Shown: piece after piece, positions 38,471-50,664 of the stretch | How positions within the stretch are numbered: the stretch's first letter is position 1 | How the letters are laid out: each line of letters starts with the position of its first letter | Notes under the pieces: model-generated | The model's database searches: none | Told to the model about the DNA's origin: nothing | What the model saw: the letters and a program-made list of their open reading frames with translations, nothing else | Source of the DNA: Branchiostoma floridae | Taxonomy: Eukaryota; Chordata; Leptocardii; Amphioxiformes; Branchiostomatidae | Length of the DNA stretch: 64,000 nt | Reading direction: 5' to 3' | Assembly (NCBI RefSeq): GCF_000003815.2 | Contig: NC_049979.1 | Location: forward strand, 29,646,025-29,710,024 | Position numbers and translations under genes: made by a program

Positions 38471-41400
38471 CTGGATGGAAATAGAAAACAGTAAGCAGAT
38501 GTACTGTAAATGCATTTAAGGTTGCAGTGATTTTTCTATGGTCACATACTTCTGCAGTAAAGTAGTTTCAGTGATAGTGCTTCGGTCACATACTGGTGAC
38601 TTTACGAAAAGCCAATAAGAAACTACCCTCGAACAACTCGGCAAAGGTGCTTCAGATAGACAGAAAGGCACTTTCAGCAGTGCCGATGTGATCAAGTGTT
38701 ACTGTCTTACTGATAAAACTGTATGTACCCAAGGAATGAATAAAGGCTTTGACTTGACTTATGTCCTCAATGTTTGAAGATCAGGTCTGTACAATGGATA
38801 GTTCATACCACTTAGAAGAACAGAAGACAGAACAAAAAGTTTCCCGGTAGTTTCAACTTGCAGTGAAGAGGTACAGTACTAAAAATAAAGTACAGTAAAC
38901 TTGAAGCTGATGTTAGTGTCTGGGTCATATACAAAGCTTAAAATTAAAAAGTTTTATGATAATCAAGACTTCTCATGAAATTTATAAAAACTCACCACTT
39001 GGTCGTCTGTGACTTTTAGGACCAGCTTCCCGTCACTATGTCGATACTTGACCACAAACCGGCACTGGGGGGGAAACAGAGGAGGATGTGATCAGTTAGG
39101 CATATGTCAGGGAATACTGTAAGTTAGGCAAAATGTACTATTGAAGTGTTGGTACAAAATGTCATACAGCAGGTTGTCTTATTCAAGGCACATGTTACAC
39201 TTAGAAAAGCACTTAACTCAAGACTGGAGTGCTATGTACTATCAATACATGACAATTTTAGGAAGCAAATATGCATACGGCTACATATAGTAAACGATAA
39301 AGTATCTGCTAGTCCTGCGAATTGATTCATACTATATGTACATGATAAAGCACTCACTAGTCCTCCAACAAAGAATTCAATATTCTACTTTATATAACAA
39401 TTGTACAAGAAACGTTACCATCTAATTTAAAAAAAGATTAAATGCATATGGCTGACTATGGCTGACTACAGTATGTCTGACAAGGCCCAATGAAAGTTAG
39501 GTTACAAAGATAATTTCATGGGCAATATCAAAAACCTGTCTTTGCTGTTTCACGGCGGTCGGTTGCTAGGGTATTCTTTCCCGTTGCTATGCGAGTTCGA
39601 CAGAGTATCGGGTTACAAGAGGCCTACTATTGGCTAACCGTAAAATATTTCAAAATAAACAAAATGTTATGACAAGGAAAATGTATTCAAAATAAGATTA
39701 AATTCGCAATTTTAGATAGTTTGAATCTTCCCGTTTTAATTGAGATTGTTGTTTTGTTTCGATTTTGCTTCCAAATACCATTATTTCCTGTTTCAAGGAA
39801 GGCCTTCAATTTGACCATACTCTTGATAAGATGGGCCGCAAGTGCCATGGCAAATTCTCGATTTTTATATTTTTCGTCATCTGAGAGGCAAATAAAACTT
39901 TTTGTTTTTGGGATTTTTTAATTTTTAATCTTAAGCAAAGTTACAGTCAAAAATATGCGTAAAAATGACATTTTTCGCACTTAATTACCAATAATTCAAA
40001 ATCGAAGGCATTTTTTAAAAATCCCAAAAACAGAAATCTCGGGAAAATCGTTGCGGTCATTTTGAGCCGTCAATGAGTTAATTTGGACTCTTCTTGGTCG
40101 CGATCTTAAACGATGTTTACACGCATGTCATGCCGCACGGAGAGCAGGAGGGTGTAATTGATACCGGTGTAAACAACACTTATGATATTCAAGGTCAACA
40201 ACACAAACGTCAGTAGCTTCGTTACATGTTACATGTCCCAAACAAAGTGATAGCATGGATGTACTGTCCAGAAAATTGTTTATATTGGTGAAAACTATCT
40301 TTTCTGGCTAATTCAATGCGGTTTGGCAAAAAAGGCTAGCCAGCGAACATTTTTCCATGGCAGTAAGAGACTACAGTGCGAAAAAAACACTGAAAGTTTC
40401 TGCATTTACTATCTAGTATGATTGACCATGCAGACACATCTACTAGTACCAGACCCCATGTGATAATCGACTTAAGTAACTAATAATATCAACATCAAGG
40501 AGATAGAATGTGTGCAACGGCATACTCGTAAACTCTTTGTATTTAACCCTTATTCCCCTACCCTGCTGATTAAGCTGTGGCAAATATAACTTTTTCGAGA
40601 TACCCCCTAGCAAGTAATCCCCTCTCCTTCAAAATCTAGGCCATAATAACAACACTTAAAGGTCCACAGATGGGGAATGAATCAAACCTATATATAAAGC
40701 TTGGAGTAACATGCTTTAGAACATGCCAGGAGGACTGTCCCATTTTAGTGGATATGGTTATCCTGTTAGCATTTTGATTTATTGTGCAGATGACATTAGT
40801 CTTGGAAGAAAAGATCTTAAGGTCTATTTTTTGTTCGCTTCTATTCTTTTGTTACACTGTAAATGTATTTAGTTTTGCACTGATTTAATTTGTTGGTAAG
40901 GACAAAATGGAGTTTGCAGTGGTTTTGAGTACTGGAGTTCTGGAGACAACACTGTGGGCCTGAGTTCGATCCCAGGGTTGGCTAAGCTAGGACATTCATA
41001 TGTCTTTCAAAAGGGATCAAAAATGGGTGTCCCAAGTTCAAACGTAAATGGCCTTATTACTCAGATTGGATACCTACTTGCTGCAATAATACAACAAGGT
41101 GAATAATACCGTACAGTTATGGAAACCCTACATCATATGGACAGCTAGCCTGGATACCAGACCCCAGCCTGATCTCAAAAATATACTGTATATGATTATA
41201 TCCCAACAAAATAGATATTTTTGAGATCGGGCTGGGGTCTGGTATTCAGACTAATGGACAGCCGGTTGAAAACCAACTACTAGCTAGCGACTCAGTAGAA
41301 CAGTAATTTTCATCAGTACTAGTGTGATCAACTGTTACTGATTTTACGGTATAGTATGTGAGGAATAAGTCAAGGCTTTGATTAGGCTTAAAATTCTTCA

Positions 41401-43336
41401 TAAATAAAAATTCAATGTTTGAAGATCATGTCTGTATTATTCTGTTACTATTGGTGCATCTTTACCATAAGTGCCTCAAAATGATCATAATAATGAATGT
41501 ATAATTCAGAGTTGGACATACTTTCTAAAATTCACTAATCCTATCGGGCAAGCACATAAAAAATTTACTTGCTCAAACCAATTTTTCACTTGCCCAAAAT
41601 TCAAATGTCCTTTTATGCCTTTTCACTATCAGCAATGGAATTCCTATTGTAGCCTCTATTTTTCCATGTTGAGCAAATTGCTTGTTGTCGGATAAGTCGG
41701 GTTACAAGGTCTTGCACTTGCCCGATCAGCACTTTCACTTGCCCTGGACAATAGGGCTAGTGGACTTGTCCAACCCTGTAATGTACAGAACATACTGGCT
41801 TAGGGCCGGTTTACACGAAGAAAAAAATGTGTCCTACTCCTAGGACACACGCTACGTGTTGAACATCGCAGGACATTTTTAGGACAAGTCATTTCTTTGC
41901 CTTGTGTAAACCAGGCCTTAGACAAGGGGCTATGCAGGCAGGAGACAGAACATTTAAACTTTTTAGGGTTTTTGAGTTTGCGAGGTAGAGGTCACTGAGG
42001 AAATCACCAACACAAAACCACTGTGAACATTTACAGTACACATTTGACTCTTTTTCTTGTCGAATCTCTCCAATTTAGTACCTCCAGGTTCTGAGTTAGC
42101 TGCTCTAACCACGAAGCCATTGTGCATCTACAGCAGCTGCTCTATTTATGAATATGAAACCATTTCCTCTAAGAGATCTTGAGTACATATTTGCAAAATG
42201 GCTTTTCGTACTTTTCTCAACAAGTAAAACAAATACTAGTAAGTCTGTCATATGCATATGAAATGGATTTTTGTTGATCTGGTTTAACACTAGAAGTGTC
42301 AAGGCACGTTTGCATTTGTATTGGAAGCCAGAAAAGTGCATCTCCCTGCCAGTGTGTATGTACTATGTATATGCAAATAAAGTGGATTGTTGTTGAGTAA
42401 ATGTTGTCTATTCTGCATTGAAAATGCAAAAATGACACCCTACTAGTAAGTGTCTAACATGTCCCCATGGCACAAGTGGTGACACAACCCTGCTGACTTA
42501 CTCTCAAAGCAGAGGTTAGGCTCCGGCTGTTTTTATCGGGCTTTCTATTCTGTATTGTATCATAAGCCTCAAGCGCCAAACTTCTGCATGCAAAAGAACC
42601 CAACACACGTATTGTAAAGAGTATAGTAGGCATGACGCGTAATGTGCTTGGCCAAAACATAAGCCATAGCAAAGCATCTACATATAGAATACAACACGGT
42701 GTATTCCGTATCACCCGAGGTACAAGCACGACCGCGGGAAGGATCGCCCGGCGGCTGAAGGCCGGTGGGTGATCCAACCCACGGGAGGGCTGGCACCGAG
42801 GCTCAAACAAAAAATTGTAATAACAGCAATTCTAACATCCGAATCTGGTATTCAAATTTTCAACCATTCCACACTTGGCCCGCTTGAAATAGTTCGATTT
42901 ACAGAACTTCTGCTGCAGAACCTTAGAATGTAAATAGGGGGATCTGGGGATCAAAATTGAAATTTCATCAAGACCTATAATTTTAACTGTGTTATCATAT
43001 TTTTTGTCATAATTTTCAGAAATTGCCACCAAGCCACTCTCGAATTGTGCAAACACACACACACACAAACACATACACAGAAATAAACAAGGCAGCCAAG
43101 AACAGAACCTTCTTGGTGAAGGTAATCATAATTCATTCGTAACATATGTTCATAAATTATGAAGTCTACTTTAGTTTCAACCAAACGTGCAAACCTTGCC
43201 ACATGATAAAAAAGGCAACACCTTTTTTCGGTTTCCCCATGCGTTTCAGGAGGCTATTTCTTACCTTCACGGGGTCAGCCTGGTACAACCGTTCTGCCGC
43301 CTTGGCAAACTCTTCCCACGATGTTATATACGTCAT
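38375..43336 (-). CDS. SRP9: signal recognition particle 9 kDa protein
   Basis: Three exons (43265-43336, 38996-39064, 38375-38470), all joined in phase 0, encode 78 residues. SRP9 pairs with SRP14 to bind the Alu domain of the SRP RNA and slow translation during co-translational targeting. TSWEEFAKAAERLYQADPVK, VVKYRHSDGKLVLKVTDD and HAQDVKKLEKLN align closely with the vertebrate protein (86 aa), which is somewhat longer at the C-terminus. The start MTYITSWEEF fits the family. The last exon ends TKQA before TAG. Introns of about 4.2 kb and 0.5 kb hold several repeats. Its 5' end faces a plus-strand first exon at 43876, so a shared promoter is likely. Confidence 0.96.
38560..38800. repeat. 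dispersed repeat in SRP9 intron 2
   Basis: GTGATCAAGTGTTACTG, GGAATGAATAAAGGCTTTGA and AATGTTTGAAGATCA recur in the same order at about 41310-41435. The AATAAAGGCTTTGACTTGACTT end suggests a retroelement tail. Confidence 0.55.
38996..39064 (-). CDS. SRP9: SRP9 exon 2
   Basis: Acceptor TTTCCCCCCCAG, donor GTGAGT. It encodes CRFVVKYRHSDGKLVLKVTD and DQV; 23 codons, phase 0-0. Confidence 0.96.
39535..41140. other. SRP9 intron 1, mostly unassigned
   Basis: A long inverted pair near 39905 (TTTTGTTTTTGGGATTTTTTAA) and 40010 (TTTTTTAAAAATCCCAAAAAC) marks another foldback. A fragment at 40345-40400 (GCGAACATTTTTCCATGGCAG) matches the MITE at 60630-60825. No gene was seen. Confidence 0.45.
41146..41253. 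mobile_element. short inverted-repeat MITE
   Basis: CTGGATACCAGACCCCAGCC, then GATCTCAAAAATAT, pairs with ATATTTTTGAGATCGGGCTGG and GGTCTGGTATTCAG. About 108 bp in SRP9 intron 1. Confidence 0.8.
41800..41920. mobile_element. short inverted-repeat MITE
   Basis: TAGGGCCGGTTTACACGAAG at the left and CTTGTGTAAACCAGGCCTTA at the right are imperfect complements. Inner GTGTCCTACTCCTAGGACAC is itself palindromic. Confidence 0.75.
42500..42810. repeat. composite dispersed repeat
   Basis: It starts with one arm of the 9326-9445 foldback (GCAGAGGTTAGGCTCCGGCTG) and continues with AACACGGTGTATTCCGTATCACCC, which recurs near 53279-53310. A further G+C-rich part includes CGCCCGGCGGCTGAAGGCCGG. It looks like a chimeric or nested insertion. 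Confidence 0.5.
43265..43336 (-). CDS. SRP9: SRP9 exon 1
   Basis: ATG at 43334-43336, donor GTAAGA. It encodes MTYITSWEEFAKAAERLYQA and DPVK; 24 codons, phase 0 at the donor. Confidence 0.96.
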
Positions 43337-43339
43337 TTT

Positions 43340-43875
43340 TGGGGAGAAAAAACGCAGGAAAATTATATTTTGTACAACTCAGCACAGCTTCACCCTAACC
43401 GGAAATGACAACCCTTGGTCATATGAACTTTGACCTCTTTGTGAATTTAATTTCCCGTTTGGATTAGAAACGCGGCGGCTCCTTTTTTTCAACAACTCTG
43501 CCTCTCAGCGTCCTTCCTGAAGAAAAATCTTGGCACTTGTATCGAGGTCGGGAGTCTCTGTGTGTTTATATTTATTGTGGACATCTCCCAGCTTGCTGTC
43601 TGACACACAAAGATCCAAGATGGCGCCGTGCATGTGAAATGAGTTGCGGGCTGGGCCTGGTCGGAAGCGATTTTTTCCTCCTCACTTTCTCAGTCTAGCT
43701 GTCATCCAGAACGCAAGGATCAGGAAGGATTATCTAAGGACTAAGTCGGAAGCTCCGGTTTTCAAGAATACCGCAGGATAGTTTGCTGAGAGGGGATACT
43801 GTGGCCAGTGTACGGCGGAACGGTTCCTTCAAATTTCGTCTGTCATTTTTTGGGAGGCCGGAATAGCAGGAAACC
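43340..43875. promoter_or_regulatory. bidirectional promoter region
   Basis: 539 bp separate the SRP9 ATG (minus) from the ATG at 43876 (plus). AAGATGGCGCC at 43617-43627 matches the YY1 motif that often marks housekeeping start sites. The region has no TATA box in an obvious position. The sequence 43640-43875 is the likely 5' UTR of the plus-strand gene. Start sites themselves cannot be read from sequence. Confidence 0.6.
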
Positions 43876-43880
43876 ATGAG
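43876..43880 (+). CDS. candidate first coding exon of a divergent gene (possibly Ena/VASP)
   Basis: GGAAACCATGAG is followed directly by a strong donor, GTGAGG. The coding part would be only ATG plus AG. Ena/VASP genes are known to have a first coding exon of this kind, with the next exon completing MSEQ. In vertebrates ENAH lies head to head with SRP9, as here. No second exon was found in the remaining 20 kb, so the identity rests on synteny and exon form alone. Any other gene with a short first exon is possible. Confidence 0.35.
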
Positions 43881-46370
43881 GTGAGGATCCTGCTCTATTT
43901 CCGCCTGTCTGTTAGATACAAACTCACATCATATATCATAGCCTGATATGATTTGATACGTGTTTTTCTTACAATTGTCCAGCTTGGAACGAAGGCATAC
44001 ACTTATAACGGTACACGTGATGGTCTTTAAATACTATGAGTATGAAGCCATTGTTGTAACTGACTCACTATGTAACGTCATTTTTTGTGTATCAGACATA
44101 CTATACGCTTCTTTACTTCTTCATGTTTTTCCTGTCTTTACTTCTTCATGTCTTTCTTTACAGTCTTACACGTAAGGTTGAAATAGTTCCTACAAATCTG
44201 TTTTAGTAGACACCTGCCTTTCCTTCCAATAATGGCTGTACTACACATATGGAATATTTATGATGGAAGCTCATGCATCTTTATCTGATAAGTATCATAG
44301 AACACAGTTACTCTATGCTGTGGTGTGATTGGTATGGAGGGGGTAGATTCATGTCTTGGGGAAGGACTATCCCACAACAGTGTATCAGACTCCTGTCATA
44401 TGACAAGGTATAAAACGATGACCTCAGAGCGCAAATAAATCAATAACAAACGTCTAACAACTGAGCAATTATGCTTACGTAAGGCTTTCTCTTCAAACCT
44501 ACCACGCTACTACTACGATCTTGCCAGGCGTGTTGTAGCATCACATAGTTTATTTCTGGTCAACATTCCGTCAGATGGATAACTGGCATAGTTCCTGGAA
44601 CTCATGCTGAAACATAAGTGATGCCACGACTGGGGCTATTCTTAGGTCCACTGTGAACCCTGCCACCGATGATGACACCGGGGTGGATATAGGATGTAGC
44701 CTCTTTCAAGGCTCTCTCGCAGATTTCTCTGAGTGCCGGCTTTTGTTGTTTTAAAGGGGCACAGATTTGCGATTTCCAAATTGGCGTAAGGTTCTATAAG
44801 TGTAATGCCGGGAGAGGTAGTTTTGCCCATGTTGAAAATTGTGAATTAGCATCCATCCCCCCCCCCCCCCAAAAAAAAGCAAACGCAGACACCCCATGAA
44901 GTCTGCAAAGGAGATTATAGGATGTGGCTGTCTGACACTGATTGTCCTTTACAGTCCCAATTTTTTTGTTTCTCAGGCTTCCCGATATTGTCTCTTCATA
45001 TCACTGGTAAAAAATGACATCATATCAGGAAGTGGTCTACCTGTCAATTGTTGACAACTTCCTCTGTATAATCAAAGTCTAGAACTGAAGAAATGTGATT
45101 CTTTCCTGACCTCCCCGGGCAATGCCAGGGATTTCTCTCATGTTTGTATAATCTGTGCCTTCAATTTGTTGTCACTTGTTCTCCGAGTGCCACGCCAGTA
45201 GTTTGTGTTAGTGCACTCTGATTGATGAGTCGGAAGAATTCTTATTACATTTGTCTTTGTTTCTACGTCCAGCTTCACAATTACACCTATAGGGTGTGTG
45301 TGGTCAACAGGGCAATTGAGAAGTAATGAAGGGGTCAGCGAGGTTGCCATACCCCACTTCTGATTTGTCTCGTATCTCTCACGTTTTCCCGACAGAAATG
45401 AAAACACCAAGCTATGTCGGGTATGCGTCTTGGAATAGACCCACACGGGGAATAAGATTGCCCGTGTTAGCCTTCAATTTCCGAAATCGTTTCCTCCGCG
45501 AGAGTGTTGTCCGTCTTTGCAGGGGTCGGGTCCCCGGCCTGTGTGGAACACGGGAGCACAATCGGACATCGGTGCCAAAGTCTTCAAACTGAAAATTTTC
45601 TCAACAAAGTGTGAAGTCTTTTGAAAACATTCCAATGGCCTTGGCATTTTGGACCATTTGAACTGTGGCCTTTGTGTTCTGAGTGCAATGTTCTGTTTCA
45701 GCCTGCCCTGTTTTTTCTTACAATGTTTGAATACCACAATGAAGTTTATACAGTGCAGAGTCAAGCCAGCTGGAGGAGTTACCATATTTCTTGCCTCTAG
45801 CCACCAGTAGGGTAATGACATTTTGAAGGAATTTTTTTTCTCCAATATGTACAATTATATCCCTTCTTCAGCCTTACAGTGTTGTATCCTCTTTGTGATC
45901 ATGTCTGTATAAATTATTCACTTAATTATGAGTATGATAGCAAGAGGATTGCCTGAAAAAGCGACAATACTATTATCTAAACTGTTGTTGTCCATGATGT
46001 ACTGTCAAGTTGACCTGCATCACCGGTATGCTGTTTGTCAGATAATCAATATGGCCACGCAGAATTTGCCACTCAGATTTGCACTCCGTCGTATTGGATT
46101 AGAATAACTCTTACAGAGTCTTACAGTATCCTTGGTAAAATATGTCAACTGATTTTCCATAAGAAATCATTTTATCACACTCCATAATGATACCCATATA
46201 TATAGCTATGCTTTTATACGTTACTAGAGCCCAAACTGGAAGCATTCTGTAGGTTTTTACTAAATGTGGACTAAAGTACAGTTTCCAGATTTTGACCATT
46301 TTGGCACTGTTAAGTGGTACTTGATTTGCCCCATTTGATTTTGAATTTGACTTGGTGAACCACAGAGACA
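43881..46370. other. presumed large first intron, proximal part
   Basis: No exon was recognised. It includes a poly-C/poly-A run at about 44861-44878. The stretch 45130-45600 is less AT-rich and contains no identifiable repeat. Confidence 0.4.
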
Positions 46371-46374
46371 ATGA

Positions 46375-46440
46375 TAATAATAGTTTATTGCAAATTCTTG
46401 CCCAATGGCTAATTGCAGTCAACATGAAAGGGTACAAACA
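46375..46440 (-). mobile_element. LINE-type 3' tail
   Basis: On the minus strand, CTGCAATTAGCCATTGGGC, AAGAATTTGCAATAAAC and a TTATTATTATC end match the segment at 57843-57900. A truncated retroelement end. Confidence 0.55.
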
Positions 46441-46984
46441 AACAGTGTAGAACAGTATGGAATAAGTCTACTCTAGTCTAAAAGCTAACACTAAACTAAG
46501 CGCCTTATTCGGTTTAAGCAAGGAAGTTCTATACCCTTGGTTTAAGCCGCTGCCCTTTTGTGGTGAGAGATATACGATGTGTACCTGTTTGTTTACCCCC
46601 TTGTTCAGACATATGGTTGACACAGGACAGTGTATACAAGTGGGCAGGTTTGACAAGCTACATGATCGGGTTGCAGGAGTCACTTTTCAGGATTGTGTGG
46701 CCTGGGGTGGTGGTCAGGGTTATTGTTTATGTCTGGAAGTTTAATCAGGCCTGTAAGGCTGCTTATTGTAACTTTTCAGCGCCTTAAAAGATTTAGGATC
46801 CCACGAAACACATTCTTGTAAAGCTTGGATTTGGCACGTCAGCCCTAACCCAATTTAAGACCATTCTGAGGAGTGGAGTTGAATGGTGCAGTTAGTGCAT
46901 AGCCCCAAGGAATATTTATGTGTGTGTAAGTAGAAAGCTTTGTATTGTTTTGAAATGGAGGTCAAGGGTCATAGTGGGTGGGCT

Positions 46985-47065
46985 TCTAAGGTGTCTATGT
47001 GCTACTGTAAATACAGAGATTTTGCAGTGGTTTGATGTTCGCAGTTTTTGTGGTGAATCAGTCAC
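46985..47065 (+). mobile_element. fragment of the ACTGTAAATGCA MITE family
   Basis: TACTGTAAATACAGAGATTTTGCAGTGGTTTGATGTTCGCAG-type sequence matches the left end of 60630-60825. No right end was found. Confidence 0.5.
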
Positions 47066-47148
47066 AGATCGTTTCAATGTTGCACGACCAGGTCCGAGGT
47101 GGTTGCAAAATGTTTTAGGAAATGACTGTTGCACGGATATTTTGATCC

Positions 47149-47185
47149 TTCTTTACTTTTACTTTTACTTTTACTTTTCTTTTTT
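47149..47185. repeat. TTTTAC/TTTCT microsatellite
   Basis: Repeats of TTACTT hexamers followed by a T-rich run. Confidence 0.8.
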
Positions 47186-47816
47186 ATGAATATTGTTGCT
47201 AGAGATGTCGCAAACAACAACAGTTGCAAGAATACAAAATGTGACCTCAGTCATTGTGACCTCAGGAACATGGCTTTACAGTAGACGTTGTTTAATTGCA
47301 CAGCCTATTTGCCAGCGTATTTCGTGCAATTATCCAGCTTTTGTCCTGTGAGTGCATACCTGTACAATAATCAAAGTTATCTAGCTGGACCGCACCGGTT
47401 TCGGATTTTGGCAATCTGTGCAGTTAACAGAAGTGTGCGTTAATCCGTTGTACAGTTAACTGGCTTCTACTGTACAACCATTTTGTGCCAGTGGGTTTTC
47501 CACAGTAGCCACTTGTAATGGCGTTTCCTGACTAGGAGTTTTGGACTGGTACATTCCTGAAGTTGTTTACATAACATAATTGTCTTTGGTGTTCAGTTAC
47601 TGACAAGTAAAAGGGAATACTGTACTAGTGATAGGCTTTTGACTCATGCAATCATGAAAGAAAGCCACTTGGCATGATACTTGACCTTACACTGTTACAG
47701 CATAATGAATATAAAGTATTTTTTGGGTGACCTGTCATTCATGCAAAGGTGTGTAATGTTAGTTTTGTTACAGGAATTTTAATGATTTTTGAGAGTACAC
47801 ATTACACCATATGTGA

Positions 47817-47887
47817 TCTTTGAACCTTGAACCTTGAACGTGGACATCTTTGAGATGCCTTCATGGGTCGCAATGGATCCTTCTTTA
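47817..47887 (-). mobile_element. LINE 3' terminus
   Basis: TTGAACCTTGAACCTTGAACG, TGGACATCTTTGAGATGCC and GCAATGGATCCTTCTT match 23215-23285, the 3' end of the LINE fragment on the minus strand. Strongly 5'-truncated copy. Confidence 0.7.
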
Positions 47888-48354
47888 AGCACATGTTAAG
47901 CAGTCTTAAAGCATACGTAAAATGTCACTTTCAGGAAAAAAATCTTCGGGAATTCTTTTGTACAGTGATAGAAACATACACATGTCTTCTTTCATGTCTT
48001 CCAACTTGAAGGGAATAGGTGTGTGATTGATGGTTAAGAATTTTGAGGCCAAGGAAAAAGAATGTTGTGTTTCCTGTCGAAGTCCTGAAAAACGGAGGGT
48101 CGATAGGTAAGGATTATCTTTTTTCTTCTTGTATTTTTTTTTTAGGCTGGGAAAAACTCAGTGTGACATATTACAATACAGTTGAACAAAGTAAACTGAA
48201 ATGCATGAGGACACTTGTCTTTTAATGTCAAACTTTAATTTTGTGTATAATAGATACATTTATTCTTCATAAGATAGGACAAGCAGTGTTTTTACTCCAA
48301 TAAGAAGCAAGCTGAATAAAAATTCTAACTGGAAGCTATATGACTCCACTGACC

Positions 48355-48450
48355 GCCCCCCCCCCCCCCCCCCCCCAAAGTCTAGGGTTGGCAGGTTTTT
48401 CTAGGGTAGGTAAGGGAAACAGGAAACACAACATTTTTTCCCCAGGCCTG
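48355..48450. repeat. poly-C run and dispersed repeat end
   Basis: About 19 consecutive C at 48358-48376. The following AGGGTTGGCAGGTTTTTCTAGGG block is the reverse complement of sequence at 50715-50745. Confidence 0.6.
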
Positions 48451-48992
48451 AGAAGTTAACAGGGAAGCCATACACACAATACAGACATAGGGACTGCCTG
48501 CAGCATGGGGAAGTGTTCTGTAACCCAGTTGGACTGGGCAGTGGTCAGGCACACCGTATCATAATCCTCTTGTTGAAGGACAGTTCAGGGCTGGTGTTAG
48601 TACAGGTACATGCACCACAAGTCAAACACAAGGAAAGTGCCACCAGTGACCACTAGACTAGAGGGATGAAGTAAGTATGTTCAATAGTTTACATGTACGT
48701 CGCATGTTTTATACAGAACAGCCTTGATAAAATATTGTGATATAAACCATGTTTATGCTATGAGGGGAGTTGTCTTAGAGTTTTTATGCTGATCAAAATT
48801 GTATGAAAAACCTTTTCAGTTAGAAAAAAATGAACAAAACTCAAAAGGAAATATTAGATTTGATTTTCATTTGCCTGCTTATGATAGAAAATCCTTATAA
48901 GTTATACACTCTTCAGTTTATGATAAATTTTAATATTATGTCTGGTACTCATCCATCTTTGGTCACTTTCTTCTGTAGTGACCTCCTAATCT

Positions 48993-49081
48993 TAGCCTAG
49001 AAAAAGTAGAATCCAGCCTTGTTAGCTTTAGTTTTTTTTGTTTGGTGCAGACCAAAGCTAACAAGGCCGGATTCCAGGCTA
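48993..49081. mobile_element. short inverted-repeat MITE
   Basis: TAGCCT, then GAATCCAGCCTTGTTAGCTTT, pairs with AAAGCTAACAAGGCCGGATTC and AGGCTA, around an AT-rich loop. Confidence 0.75.
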
Positions 49082-49113
49082 CCATAATGTACAGTCACTG
49101 CCTGACTCACATA

Positions 49114-49453
49114 CAGAGCTCGAAATACTTTTTTCTACATACCTGCACCGGTGCAGGTAACATTTAAAATTACCTGCACCAGACAAATTTTACCTGCACT
49201 ACTCTGAATTCATGATTTATGAATCACACTAAATTGTTCAGGAACCATTGCTATTTTTTCTACTATACTTAAAATAGGTGGTAAAAGTCAATGTAGCTAA
49301 TAACAATCCATATACAACCAACATTTATGTATGAAACCCAGTACATGGATTAGTGCAGGTTACAATGTAGGTGCAGGTAGACACCAGAAATACCTGCACA
49401 GCTCCAATCTTACCTGCACTAACCTGCATATGCAGGTGGTATTTCGAGCCCTG
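49114..49453. mobile_element. CAGGGCTCGAAAT-ended element, ACCTGCA type, copy 1
   Basis: Ends CAGAGCTCGAAAT and ATTTCGAGCCCTG. Subterminal ACCTGCACCGGTGCAGGT is palindromic and ACCTGCA recurs throughout. The flanks ACATA and CCATA may be a diverged 5-bp target duplication. The reverse-oriented sister copy is at 60264-60624. Confidence 0.85.
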
Positions 49454-49792
49454 CCATAGCATCTCACTGTAGGCATTTGTTTACCAACATCATCATGTGT
49501 ACTGGCTGTCGATTGACATCGACCATCAGGCAGCATGAAATGCACAGAGGGAGGATACCTGCCACCTCGCAATCTTAATGTTGTCTTATCTAATCAGGAC
49601 TTTATCAATGAGGCTGTCAGTACTCAGTAGTACTTCCAGTCAAGGGATCTTAGATAGGGTCTTCTGCTTGTCTTCAGCTATCTCTTTATATTCTAAGGTA
49701 TCTGTACAAGCACTACCCTTTGTTATAATATACCAGCAAGACTGGATCTGCACAATATTGTCTGTGTAAAACTACCATAAGTTATGGCTGAG

Positions 49793-50112
49793 TGTCACAT
49801 ATCAAAAATGCCTCTGCAGTTCCAGAGCAACATGCTAGGGGACCCAAACATACACCGCATATTCCTTACGTCACAAGCTATTCGCCACCAAACACTCAAG
49901 ACCATATAGCACATCCAGGTTAAAAGATACAAAAAATGGAATTTTTGCTGCAGTACCAAGGTCATATACCAGGGGGCCCAAAATTGACCTTGACCTTTGT
50001 GTTCTTAAGACCTACCCTCATACCAAATATCTTCGTAATCCATGCAGAGGTTCTTGAGTTATGCTGGCCACAAATATCCAGAAACACTAACCGACAAACA
50101 GACACACACACA

Positions 50113-50144
<32 letters not shown>

Positions 50145-50296
50145 GACACACACACACAGACACACACACACAGACAGACACATACACACACACAGACACA
50201 CAGACAGACACATACACACACACACACAGACACACACACACGCAGACACACACATACACACAAAGACACACACAGACACGCACACACACACACACA

Positions 50297-50353
<57 letters not shown>

Positions 50354-50360
50354 ACCCAAA
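49793..50360 (+). mobile_element. retroelement 3' end with CA/CAGA microsatellite tail
   Basis: CAGTTCCAGAGCAACATGCTAG and later CATGCAGAGGTTCTTGAGTTATG followed by an (ACAC/ACAGAC)n array (about 50098-50350) has the form of a non-LTR element ending in a microsatellite. The first part recurs near 56235-56335. Long open frames through the array are artefacts of the repeat. Confidence 0.5.
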
Positions 50361-50664
50361 ACTATATCTCCATTTTTCATGAAGATAACAACTGTAGCCA
50401 AAGTCAGGAACAGGTTGCTGTTCGAAAAATTCACTTGGCTTATTTCAAGACCACTGAAAATAAAGATATTGTTGAAAGGTGAAATTTGAAACCTTTGACC
50501 CACTTTAGGCAGAATTTGCATGTTCCAGCTGAGTTACCTGCTGTTGAAAGTTACAGGACCTTGAAGTAGAACAGAGAACACTGAACCCACTTACACCAAA
50601 CACCTTTGTAAGAGTCATTTACCTGTGGGTTGTCACCTGTATAGATCATGACTTGTGACCTGTT

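Noticed and set aside
42060-42125. tRNA-like head on the minus strand (GGCTTCGTGGTTAGAGC)
   Set aside because: A box A-like stretch is present, but no convincing box B or cloverleaf was found.
45138-45854. Overlapping open frames of about 100-126 codons on both strands
   Set aside because: No recognisable domain, no consistent splice context, and frames on both strands overlap each other.
49936-50521. Long open frames of alternating Thr/His or Cys/Val across the CA repeat, on both strands
   Set aside because: They are produced by the CA/CAGA microsatellite, which has no stop codon in most frames.
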